From Cupriavidus sp. IDO (GTDB lineage: Bacteria; Pseudomonadota; Gammaproteobacteria; Burkholderiales; Burkholderiaceae), in NCBI RefSeq assembly GCF_000812465.1, contig NZ_JWMA01000165.1, forward strand, positions 62,001 through 126,000: a stretch of DNA of 64,000 nucleotides. Direction: 5' to 3'. The notes under the pieces were generated by a model. It worked only from the letters and a program-made list of their open reading frames with translations, was not told where the DNA came from and searched no databases. Numbering within the stretch: position 1 is the first letter of the stretch; each line of letters begins with the position of its first letter. Of the stretch, positions 10,961 through 18,788 are shown piece by piece. A program made the position numbers and the translations under genes.

Positions 10961-11845
10961 CTAGGTGCCAAACAGCTCGCTGCAGGCCGCCCGCACCGCC
11001 GCGGTCACCCGCCCCCGCCCGTGATCGCGCCGCTCCAGCATGCCGATGGTGCGCATCACCGGCTCGCCATTGACCAGCAGGGGCAGCACACGCAGCGCCT
11101 CATCGTCGCGCCAGCGCGCGCGCCGCAGCAGCGGCACCACGGTCACGCCCACTTCCTGGCGCACCAGTTCGACCAGCGCCTCGATGGCGTTCAGCTCCAG
11201 GAACTCATTCACCTTGAGATGCGCGCGCCGCAGCGCCCGCTCGACCAGCACGCCGGTGCGCTGGCTGCGATCGAAGCGCAGGTAGGGATTGGCCGCCAGC
11301 GCCTCGCGCGCGTCGCGGCCCGGGCTGCCGCGTGCCACGATGGCCACCAGCGGCTCCTGGTACAGCGGCGTCCAGCGCAACGCACCTGGCACGCGCGTGG
11401 CCCCTTCGACCAGGATGGCCGCGTCGAGCTCGCCGGCCTCGACCTGCGCGGCCAGCTCGATCGACTTGGCGCCGACAAGGCGCACGTCCAACGCCGGATA
11501 GGTGCGCTTCATGCGCGCCACCGCGTGCGACAGGCCGCCCATCACCGACACCACGGCACCCACTGCGACCGCCCCGGCCATGGCCTCGGCCGAGGCCAGC
11601 GGCAGTCGCATTTCGTCATACAGCGCCAGCAGTTTTCGCGCCTGTGGCAGCAGCGCCCGGCCATCCGCATTGAGCACCGCGACGCGGCCACTGCGATCGA
11701 ACAGTTCGCGCCTCAGTTCGGTTTCCAGCGCGCGCATTTGCAGGCTGACCGCTGCCTGGGTCAGCGCCACCTGCCCGGCGGCAGCGGCGAAGGAGCCATG
11801 TTCGGCCACGGCCACGAAGGTGCGGAGAAAGCGGATCGTGCTCAT
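10961..11845 (-). CDS. LysR-family transcriptional regulator
   Basis: A 294-residue LysR-type regulator. The N-terminal winged helix-turn-helix is clear (MSTIRFLRTFVAVAEHGSFA, then AAAGQVALTQAAVSLQMRAL), followed by a two-lobed effector domain from about residue 90. It is divergent from the Bug receptor and gamma-glutamyltransferase genes, so it most likely controls them in response to a metabolite. It lies upstream of katG on the same strand, but the LysR-katG gap is 290 bases and the effector domain does not show the OxyR pattern with its paired redox cysteines, so I do not call it OxyR. Confidence 0.9.
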   Translation of the reverse strand: MSTIRFLRTFVAVAEHGSFAAAAGQVALTQAAVSLQMRALETELRRELFDRSGRVAVLNADGRALLPQARKLLALYDEMRLPLASAEAMAGAVAVGAVVSVMGGLSHAVARMKRTYPALDVRLVGAKSIELAAQVEAGELDAAILVEGATRVPGALRWTPLYQEPLVAIVARGSPGRDAREALAANPYLRFDRSQRTGVLVERALRRAHLKVNEFLELNAIEALVELVRQEVGVTVVPLLRRARWRDDEALRVLPLLVNGEPVMRTIGMLERRDHGRGRVTAAVRAACSELFGT

Positions 11846-11863
11846 CTGGATAGACCGGCTTTC

Positions 11864-11878
11864 ATAAGAAAATCTTGT
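11864..11878. promoter_or_regulatory. Possible LysR box between LysR and Bug genes
   Basis: ATAAG-N5-CTTGT, a 15-bp imperfect inverted repeat (one mismatch) of LysR-box size, 19 bases upstream of the LysR start. Position supports an autoregulatory and divergent-control site; sequence match is modest. Confidence 0.3.
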
Positions 11879-12032
11879 GTCAAGGAAAAGAAATATTAGC
11901 TTTCTTTGTGATCCGTCGCGCGGAATAATAGTGCGGAAGCGCTCGCGCGGTTCACTTTCTTCAAGTGTTGCCGCCGCGAGAGCGCAGCGCCCCCCGCCTT
12001 CCGCTTACCTGCTTCGCTTCACGGAGATGCGT

Positions 12033-13010
12033 ATGAAACCCTGGCTGCGCCTGCTCGGCATCGGCCTTGCCTCCAGCCTGTGCCTGGCTGCCACGCCCGC
12101 ACTGGCGGACAACTACCCCAGCAAGCCGATCCGCCTGATCGTGCCGTTCCCCGCGAGCGGCGCCACCGACCTGCTGGCGCGTGCCATTGCGCAGAAGGTG
12201 GGTGCGAACATCGGCCAGCAGATCGTGGTGGACAACCGTCCCGGCGCGGGCGGCGCCATCGGATCCGACATGGCCGCCAAGGCGCCCGCAGATGGCTACA
12301 CGCTGCTGATCGCCACCACCAGCACGCATTCGATCGGGCCGTTCATCAATACCCACCTGCCGTACAACACCGAGACCGATTTCACGCCGGTCGGCGAGGT
12401 CGCGATTGCCACCAATGTGCTGGTGGTGCCGAACAGCCTGCCGGTGAAGAGCGTCCGCGAACTGATCGACTATGCGAAGAAGCATCCGGGCGAACTGAAC
12501 TACGCGTCCAGCGGCAACGGCACCGTGGTCCACCTGACCGCCGAAGCGTTCAAGGCCCAGGCTGGCGTGTTCATCACGCACATTCCGTATCGCGGCACCG
12601 CGCTGGCCGTGCCCGACCTGATCTCGGGCAAGGTGCAGGTGCTGTTCGACAGCATCGTGTCGGGCCTGCCGCACGTGAAGGACGGCAAGCTGAAGGCGCT
12701 GGCGGTGACCAGCCTGAAGCGCTCGCCGCTGGCGCCCGAGATTCCGACCGCCAGCGAATCCGGCCTGCCCGGCTTCGAGTCCGATACCTGGTTCGGCATC
12801 TACGGGCCCAAGGGCATGCCGGCCGATATCGTCAACCGCCTCAATGCCGAGTTCAACAAGGCCATCCAGTCGCCGGACGTGAAGGAACGGCTGGGCAAGC
12901 TGGGCGCGGAGCCGGTCGGCGGCACGCCGGCGCAGTTCGCGGCGATGGTGAAGAAGGACAGCGCCCGCTGGGGCAAGCTGATCAAGGATCGCAAGATCAC
13001 GGCAGAATAA
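12033..13010 (+). CDS. Bug-family periplasmic solute receptor
   Basis: A 325-residue Bug receptor with a Sec signal peptide (MKPWLRLLGIGLASSLCLAA, cleavage near PALA-D) and the family start YPSKPIRLIVPFPASGATD and PGAGGAIGSDMAAKAPADGY. GGAG at 12023-12026 sits 6 bases before ATG 12033, which decides this start over the ATG at 12027 and over longer upstream frames. A gamma-glutamyltransferase gene follows after 72 bases and a LysR gene is divergent, suggesting the ligand may be linked to gamma-glutamyl compounds or their products; that is inference. No permease is nearby. Confidence 0.9.
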   Translation: MKPWLRLLGIGLASSLCLAATPALADNYPSKPIRLIVPFPASGATDLLARAIAQKVGANIGQQIVVDNRPGAGGAIGSDMAAKAPADGYTLLIATTSTHSIGPFINTHLPYNTETDFTPVGEVAIATNVLVVPNSLPVKSVRELIDYAKKHPGELNYASSGNGTVVHLTAEAFKAQAGVFITHIPYRGTALAVPDLISGKVQVLFDSIVSGLPHVKDGKLKALAVTSLKRSPLAPEIPTASESGLPGFESDTWFGIYGPKGMPADIVNRLNAEFNKAIQSPDVKERLGKLGAEPVGGTPAQFAAMVKKDSARWGKLIKDRKITAE

Positions 13011-13082
13011 GCCTGTACAGCACGCATTCCGGGACCGGGTCCTGCAGTGGCCCGGCCCACTCCTCGGACAACAGATACAGTC

Positions 13083-14708
13083 ATGCAGAATTTCAACTGG
13101 ACCAACCCCTACCCCTCCGTGCGCATTCCGCTGTTTGCGCGCAACGTGGTTTCCACCTCGCACCCGCTCGCCGCACAGGCCGGCCTGCGCATGCTGCTCA
13201 AGGGCGGCAACGCGGTCGATGCGGCCATCGCCGCCGCGGCCGCGATCACCATCGTCGAGCCCGTGTCGTGCGGCCTGGGCAGCGATGCCTTCGCCATCCT
13301 GTGGGACGGCAAGGAACTGCACGGTCTGAACTCGTCGGGCGTGGCGCCGGCGGCGTGGAACCCTGAGTATTTCAAGAACAAGTACGGCACCGACGGCAAC
13401 GGCCTGGCCAACCGCCCCATCCGCGGCTGGGATTCGGTCACGGTGCCTGGCGTCATCGCCGGCTGGGCCGCGCTGCACGAGCGCTTCGGCAAGCTGCCGT
13501 TCGCCGACCTGATGGAGCCCGCCATTGAAATCGCCGAGCGCGGCTACGCCGTGCCGCCCGTGGTGGCGCACAAGTGGGCCGCCGCCGTGCCTGACCTGAA
13601 GGATCAGCCCGGCTATGCCGACACCTTCATGCCGAATGGCCGCGCCCCGCATGTCGGCGAGACATTCACCATGAAGGCCGCCGCGGAGACGCTGCGCAAG
13701 ATCGGCGAAACGCGTGGCCGTGCCTACTACGAAGGCGAAATCGCCGAGAAGATCGCTGCATTCAGCAAGCAGTGCGGCGGCGCCATGACGCTGGACGACC
13801 TGCGCAACTACCGCCCGGACTGGGTCAAGCCGATCAGCAAGTCCTACCGCGGCTACGAGATGCACGAGATCCCGCCCAACGGCCAGGGCATTGCCGCGCT
13901 GATGGCGCTGGGCATCCTCAGCCAGTTCGACGTGGGTTCGCTGCCGGTTGATTCGGTCGATTCGCAGCATCTGCAGATCGAGGCAATGAAGCTCGCCTTT
14001 GCCGACCTCTACCGCTACGTGGCCGATCCGCGCAGCATGGAAGTCACGCCCGAGCAGATGCTGGACGATGCCTACCTCAAGTCGCGCGCAAAGCTGATCG
14101 ACATGCAGCGCGCCACGCACTTCAAGTTCGGCATGCCCAAGGTGGGCGGCACCATCTACCTGACCGCCGCCGACGAGAACGGCATGATGATCTCGTTCAT
14201 CCAGTCGAACTACATGGGCTTCGGTTCGGGCGTGGTGGTGCCGGGCACCGGCATCAGCCTGCAGAACCGCGGCGTGGGCTTCTCGATGGATCCGAAGTCG
14301 GCAAACGTGGTGGCGGGCGGCAAGCGCCCGTTCCACACCATCATCCCGGCCTTCCTCACCAGGGGCGGCCAGCCGGTGATGAGCTTCGGCGTGATGGGTG
14401 GCGACATGCAGCCGCAGGGCCACCTGCAGACCGTGGTGCGCATGCTGGACTACAACCAGCAGCCGCAGGCCGCCTGCTGCGCGCCGCGCTGGAAGGTCAA
14501 CCGCGACTTCACGCTCGACGTGGAAGGCACGATGGACCCCGGCACCGTCGAGGGCCTCAAGGCACGCGGCCACCAGCTCAAGTCGGTCGACGATCCGTAT
14601 ATGGACTTCGGTTCGGGCCAGTTCATCTGGCGCCTGTCGGACGATGCGGAGCGCGGCTACGTGGCCGCCAGCGACAGCCGGCGCGACGGCCAGGCGGTGG
14701 GCTTCTGA
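13083..14708 (+). CDS. ggt: Gamma-glutamyltransferase family protein (YwrD-like)
   Basis: A 541-residue Ntn-hydrolase of the gamma-glutamyltransferase family, which hydrolyses or transfers gamma-glutamyl groups, typically after autocleavage before a Thr. Family marks include GGNAVDAAIAAAAAITIVEP near residue 40, the Ser/Gly-rich NYMGFGSGVVVPGTGISLQN block and the MSFGVMGGDMQPQGH block. The likely nucleophile is the Thr of GGTIYLTAADENG, the form seen in the YwrD-type branch. No signal peptide is visible, so it is probably cytoplasmic, unlike E. coli Ggt. It lies downstream of the Bug receptor and ends at a clear terminator. Confidence 0.88.
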   Translation: MQNFNWTNPYPSVRIPLFARNVVSTSHPLAAQAGLRMLLKGGNAVDAAIAAAAAITIVEPVSCGLGSDAFAILWDGKELHGLNSSGVAPAAWNPEYFKNKYGTDGNGLANRPIRGWDSVTVPGVIAGWAALHERFGKLPFADLMEPAIEIAERGYAVPPVVAHKWAAAVPDLKDQPGYADTFMPNGRAPHVGETFTMKAAAETLRKIGETRGRAYYEGEIAEKIAAFSKQCGGAMTLDDLRNYRPDWVKPISKSYRGYEMHEIPPNGQGIAALMALGILSQFDVGSLPVDSVDSQHLQIEAMKLAFADLYRYVADPRSMEVTPEQMLDDAYLKSRAKLIDMQRATHFKFGMPKVGGTIYLTAADENGMMISFIQSNYMGFGSGVVVPGTGISLQNRGVGFSMDPKSANVVAGGKRPFHTIIPAFLTRGGQPVMSFGVMGGDMQPQGHLQTVVRMLDYNQQPQAACCAPRWKVNRDFTLDVEGTMDPGTVEGLKARGHQLKSVDDPYMDFGSGQFIWRLSDDAERGYVAASDSRRDGQAVGF

Positions 14709-14740
14709 GCCTGCCAGCGCTCACCTGAAAAAGGCAATCA

Positions 14741-14765
14741 CGCCCGGGGCCACCCGGGCGTTTTT
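14741..14765 (+). terminator. Intrinsic terminator after ggt
   Basis: CGCCCGGG, GCCA, CCCGGGCG then five T residues: a perfect 8-bp stem terminator 33 bases after the ggt stop, closing the Bug-ggt unit. Confidence 0.85.
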
Positions 14766-14890
14766 CATTGGCGCAGATGGCGGCAGCCAGCTGTCAGAAA
14801 CTGGCCTGCCCGGCTTCTGCGCAACTGTGCATGGTGTCGCCGCCCAGCCCCCGTACACTGTGGCGCAGAAGCCTCAGGAGACTCCCCCTC

Positions 14891-15751
14891 ATGACCACCT
14901 ACGCCTTCCGCCTGCTCAATGTCTTTGCCGAATCCACCTTCGGCGGCAACCCCCTGTGCGTGTTCGAGGACGCGCGCGGCATGGACGAAGCCACGATGCA
15001 GGCCCTGGCCCTGCAGTTCAACCTGTCCGAGACCACGTTCATCCTGCCGTCCGATGCGGCCAGCGCACAGGTCCGCATCTTCACGCCCGGCTACGAGATG
15101 CGCTTTGCCGGCCATCCCACGCTCGGTACGGCGCACGTGGTGCGCGAACTCGCGGGCACCGGCGATGCGCTGACGCTGGAGTTCAAGGCTGGCGTGGTCC
15201 CCGTGACAGCGCACGGCGATGCCTGGACCCTTACCGCGCCGCACAGCGGCAAGCCGAAGACCGCACCGGCAGGCATCCCCGATGCCGACATGGCAGCGCT
15301 GCTGGGCCTGGAAGAACGCGACCTGCTGGTTTCGCCGATATGGGTCGATACCGGCGCCGACCAGTTGCTGGTCGCCGTCAGGACGACGGATGCCGTGCGG
15401 CGCACCCGGCCGGACAGCGCGCGGCTGGACGCCTGGCCGCAAAGCAGCCTGGGCCGCAAGTCCGCCTATGTCTTTGCCTTCGACCCGACGCAGCCCGGAC
15501 GCGTGCTGTCGCGCTACTTCTTCACCAAGCAGGGTGGCGGCGTGGCCGAGGATCCGGGTACGGGTTCGGCCTGCGCCAACCTGGGTGGCTGGCTGCTGGC
15601 CAACGGGCACGCGCTGCCGGCCGAGTACGAGATCGACCAGGGCGAGGCCGTCGGCCGCCCGTGCCGGCTGCGCCTGGCGGTGAGCCCTGACGGCGCGATC
15701 CGCGTGGGCGGGCGGGTGATCGAAATCGGCCGCGGCACGATCACGATCTGA
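14891..15751 (+). CDS. PhzF-family isomerase
   Basis: A 286-residue protein of the PhzF family, whose members share the diaminopimelate-epimerase fold and mostly catalyse isomerisation using a Glu acid/base. The family start VFAESTFGGNPLCVFEDA and the likely catalytic Glu47 in NLSETTFILP are present, as are the Gly-rich half-site motifs AGHPTLGTAHVV and EDPGTGSACANLGGW. CAGGAG lies upstream of ATG 14891. There are no other phenazine genes, so this is one of the many stand-alone PhzF homologues of unknown substrate. The PPOX-like gene follows in the same direction. Confidence 0.88.
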   Translation: MTTYAFRLLNVFAESTFGGNPLCVFEDARGMDEATMQALALQFNLSETTFILPSDAASAQVRIFTPGYEMRFAGHPTLGTAHVVRELAGTGDALTLEFKAGVVPVTAHGDAWTLTAPHSGKPKTAPAGIPDADMAALLGLEERDLLVSPIWVDTGADQLLVAVRTTDAVRRTRPDSARLDAWPQSSLGRKSAYVFAFDPTQPGRVLSRYFFTKQGGGVAEDPGTGSACANLGGWLLANGHALPAEYEIDQGEAVGRPCRLRLAVSPDGAIRVGGRVIEIGRGTITI

Positions 15752-15805
15752 CCCACAGCGATAGCTGCCTGCTCTGCGGTACATTGGCGGCTGTCTCCGG
15801 ACACG

Positions 15806-16450
15806 ATGGACAACGCACAGCGCCCCGCCACCATGAGATCGCACGCCATCACCACCCTCGCCGAGCTGGAAGCCCTCTACCCACAGCCGGCCGCCCCGTC
15901 GCTCGCCAAGCAGGTCGACCACCTGCATCCGCATTACCGCGCATTCATCGAGGCCGCTCCGTTCTGCCTGCTCTCCACCGTCGGCGGGCAATGGGCCGAA
16001 TGCTCACCGCGCGGCGACGCACCGGGCTTCGTGCAGGTACTGGACGACCGCACGCTACTGATGCCCGACCGGCGCGGCAACAACCGGATCGACAGCCTGC
16101 GCAATATCGTCGCCGACCCGCGTGTCGGCCTGCTGTTCGTGATCCCCGGCGTCAATGAGACGATCCGCGTCAACGGCACCGCGCAGATCTCGGTCGACCC
16201 TGCCCTGATCGCGCGCTGCCTGGTCGATGGCAAGGCGCCCACCACGGTGCTGGTGATCAGGGTCGAGGCGGTCTTCTTCCAGTGCGCACGCGCGCTGATC
16301 CGTTCGCGCCTGTGGGCCGCCGATGCGCAGGTTGCACGCAACACGCTGCCCAGCAACGGCGAGATCCTCGCCACGCTCAGCCAGAACGCCATCGACGGCG
16401 CCGCCTACGACCGCGACCTGCCCGAGCGGCAACGCACGACGCTCTACTAG
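15806..16450 (+). CDS. FMN-binding split-barrel protein (PPOX-like, MSMEG_1061 type)
   Basis: A 214-residue flavoprotein of the pyridoxamine-phosphate-oxidase-like split-barrel superfamily. The FMN-binding pattern is seen in FCLLSTVGGQWAECSPRGDA around residue 55 and LLMPDRRGNNRIDSLRNIV around residue 90. The arrangement fits the MSMEG_1061-type PPOX subfamily rather than PdxH, since the PdxH C-terminal substrate signature is absent. The start is ATG 15806; an internal ATG nine codons later is possible. It lies between phzF-like and paiB-like genes, the latter also a split-barrel protein. Substrate unknown. Confidence 0.82.
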   Translation: MDNAQRPATMRSHAITTLAELEALYPQPAAPSLAKQVDHLHPHYRAFIEAAPFCLLSTVGGQWAECSPRGDAPGFVQVLDDRTLLMPDRRGNNRIDSLRNIVADPRVGLLFVIPGVNETIRVNGTAQISVDPALIARCLVDGKAPTTVLVIRVEAVFFQCARALIRSRLWAADAQVARNTLPSNGEILATLSQNAIDGAAYDRDLPERQRTTLY

Positions 16451-16482
16451 CGCCCGACCCGGAACAACACGGAAATTCCCCC

Positions 16483-17100
16483 ATGTACACGCCCGCCCAC
16501 TTCTCCAGCGACGACCCCGCGATCATCGACGAGGTCATGCAACGCTATCCGTTCGCCACGCTGTTCGGCAATGACGCGGATGGCACGCCGTTCGCCACCC
16601 ACCTGCCGGTGGTGGCGCAGCGTGACGGCGATAGCTGGCGGATCGACGCCCACGTGGCGCGCGCCAATCCGCACTGGCGCTGGCTGGAGCAGACGCCGCA
16701 GGCGTTGCTGGTGTTCCAGGGGCCGCATGGCTATGTGTCGCCCTCGCTGTATGACCAGAAGCTGTCGGTGCCGACGTGGAACTACGTCGCGGTGCACGTC
16801 TATGCCAATGTGGCCACCGTGCACGACGCGGCCGACAAGGATGCACTGCTCAAGCGCCTGATCGGCCGCAACGAGCCGGGCTACGCCGAACAGTGGCGCG
16901 GCCTGCCTGAGGACTTCCAGCAGAAGATGCTGGGCGCCATCGTGGGCCTGCGCATCGTGCCGACGCGGGTGGAAGCCAAGTTCAAGCTGAGCCAGAACCG
17001 GCCAGCCGGCGATCGTGCCCGCATCCTGGCCGCGCAGCGCGACGGCAACGAGACCGAACGCGACATGGCCGAGTGGATGGCGCGGCTGACCGGCGCCTGA
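16483..17100 (+). CDS. paiB: PaiB-family FMN-binding protein
   Basis: A 205-residue PaiB-like protein. The start MYTPAHFSSDD and the FMN-binding domain blocks (FATHLPVV, ANPHW, YVSPSLYD, VPTWNYVAVHVYA) match the family described in Bacillus as a negative regulator of sporulation and degradative enzymes. In proteobacteria it is better viewed as a flavin-binding split-barrel protein of unclear role, sometimes annotated as a transcriptional regulator. The C-terminus contains the family segment KFKLSQNR. It follows the PPOX-like gene after 32 bases, likely cotranscribed, and converges on a CoA-transferase gene. Confidence 0.88.
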   Translation: MYTPAHFSSDDPAIIDEVMQRYPFATLFGNDADGTPFATHLPVVAQRDGDSWRIDAHVARANPHWRWLEQTPQALLVFQGPHGYVSPSLYDQKLSVPTWNYVAVHVYANVATVHDAADKDALLKRLIGRNEPGYAEQWRGLPEDFQQKMLGAIVGLRIVPTRVEAKFKLSQNRPAGDRARILAAQRDGNETERDMAEWMARLTGA

Positions 17101-17112
17101 AGCCGGCTGCCT

Positions 17113-18552
17113 TCAGCCGCGCGGCCGCCACTCCGCCGCGTGCGTGCCGAGCGGCTCGGACGGTAGCGTCCAGCGCGCCGGCGTCTCGGACAGCTGCGCC
17201 GCATGGCGCACCACGGTAAGCATGCCGAAGCCCGACGGCAAGACCTCGAGCAGGTCCGCCACATCGTCGATCTTCTGCTCCGGCGCGTGCAGACCGTCCG
17301 CCACCCTCCCCAGCCCGCGCAGCCATTGCGCCACCTGCGCGAGCGACACGCGCACATGCCAGCTGCCGCCCTCGACGGCGCGGCGGTGCAGCGCCGCCAT
17401 CGCCCCGAACGCCAGCAGATACCCCGCCGCGTGATCCAGCACCTGCGCCGGCAGCGGGCGCGGCGCACCGCTGCCCGCAGCCTGCGCTTCGGCGTGATTG
17501 AAGCCGGTCGCGGTCTGCACCAGCGAATCGAAGCCCCGCTTGCCCGACCACGGCCCGACATGGCCGTAGGCGCTTAGCGAGACGTAGACGATGCCCGGCC
17601 GCGCACGCGCCGCCGCTTCCGGCCCCACGCCCAGTTCGGCGAGTCCGCCGGGGCGATAGCCCTGCACCACCACGTCGGCGCCATGCAGCAGCTTGTGCAG
17701 GGTGCGCTTGTCGTCGGGATCGCGCAGGTCGAGCTGGCAGGAACGCTTGCCGCGGCCGGTGTCGATCACCAGCGGTGCGATCGACGGCAGGTGCGCGGCG
17801 GTGACCAGCAGCACGTCGGCGCCATGCGCGGCCAGCGTGCGGCCGGCAACCGGCCCGGCGATGATGCGGGTGAAGTCCAGCACGCGCACGTCCGACAGCG
17901 GCCGCGCTTCCGGCGAAGCTGGCTCGGGCAAAGGCTGCGGCGGTGCCTCGCCGATGCGCTCGATCGTCACCGGCGGCAGCCCGCGCAATGCCGCGGCCTG
18001 CGGGTGCCGGTCCCATTCGTCGAAGCTGCGCATGGCGGCAACCACCATGCCGGCATCGGACGCCGCAGTCTCGAAGGCCTCCGCCTCCCATTTGCCGAGC
18101 GCGGCCTGCACCGCGGCCTTGTCGTTGGCACAGCCGAGCAGATGCAGCACGCCGTCGCGGTGATGCGGGAAGTTGGTGTGCAGCCGGACCCAGCGGCCAT
18201 CGCCGCACTGGTAGGTTCCGGCGATCTTGTCCCACAGTTCGGGCGCGGCGCCGCCGTCCACGCGCAGGTAGCGCTCGCTGCGGAACTCGGTGATGGCATG
18301 GCGCATGTCGACGCCGACCTGCTGCCATCGGCCGGTACGCTGGGCCCACAAGGCTGCAGCAGCCAGGGCCGATGCGCTCAGACTGGCCTGAGCGGCCGTG
18401 CCGACCGCGAAGCTCGACGGCAGCACCGGCTCGGCCCCGGTCAGGCTGAGATGGCCGAGGGCTTCGGCGGGCATGCCGGCGTCGCGCCAGAGCGCGGCGA
18501 CGACTTCGGAGGGTTCGGGTGGAACGGGAGAGGTGGCGGAAGTGGCGTTCAT
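17113..18552 (-). CDS. Atypical 479-residue family III CoA-transferase
   Basis: A CaiB/BaiF-type protein with unusual order. The canonical N-terminal signature (SDVRVLDFTRIIAGPVAGRT) begins only near residue 222, and the expected catalytic Asp lies in VLDHAAGYLLAFG in the last third. The first 200 residues look like the C-terminal half of an ordinary family member (an RSERYLR..DGRWVRLHTNFPHH block, then EWDRHPQAAAL). This suggests a permuted or partly duplicated CoA-transferase, seen here by reading alone. It converges on paiB with a 12-base gap. It probably transfers CoA between acids; substrate unknown. The start ATG 18552 has no strong ribosome binding site. Confidence 0.8.
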   Translation of the reverse strand: MNATSATSPVPPEPSEVVAALWRDAGMPAEALGHLSLTGAEPVLPSSFAVGTAAQASLSASALAAAALWAQRTGRWQQVGVDMRHAITEFRSERYLRVDGGAAPELWDKIAGTYQCGDGRWVRLHTNFPHHRDGVLHLLGCANDKAAVQAALGKWEAEAFETAASDAGMVVAAMRSFDEWDRHPQAAALRGLPPVTIERIGEAPPQPLPEPASPEARPLSDVRVLDFTRIIAGPVAGRTLAAHGADVLLVTAAHLPSIAPLVIDTGRGKRSCQLDLRDPDDKRTLHKLLHGADVVVQGYRPGGLAELGVGPEAAARARPGIVYVSLSAYGHVGPWSGKRGFDSLVQTATGFNHAEAQAAGSGAPRPLPAQVLDHAAGYLLAFGAMAALHRRAVEGGSWHVRVSLAQVAQWLRGLGRVADGLHAPEQKIDDVADLLEVLPSGFGMLTVVRHAAQLSETPARWTLPSEPLGTHAAEWRPRG

Positions 18553-18788
18553 GGGGGCGAATCAGGCGAGATTGAGGAAATCCGGCGCGCCGCGCGGCCC
18601 GGCGACTGTCTGGCCCTCCATGCTACTCCCGGACGTCACTTCCCGGCACATCCGGCCCGCAACCGTCAAATACAGGGGGAAATCTGCCGTGCTCGCAACG
18701 GCCTGCCCCGCTGGCACGGTAAAATCACGGAATTGGCATTCCGCCACGCAAACTCTGCCGTTCCTCCAGCCGGTCAACCGGCGCCACC

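Noticed and set aside
10961..11845. LysR gene read as oxyR because it is next to katG
   Set aside because: It is divergent from the Bug-ggt pair, separated from katG by 290 bases, and I do not see the OxyR redox-cysteine pattern.
11961..14573. An 870-codon open frame on the minus strand
   Set aside because: It lies opposite the Bug receptor and gamma-glutamyltransferase genes, is rich in His, Arg and Ala with no recognisable domain, and has no start signal. It is a GC-rich shadow frame.
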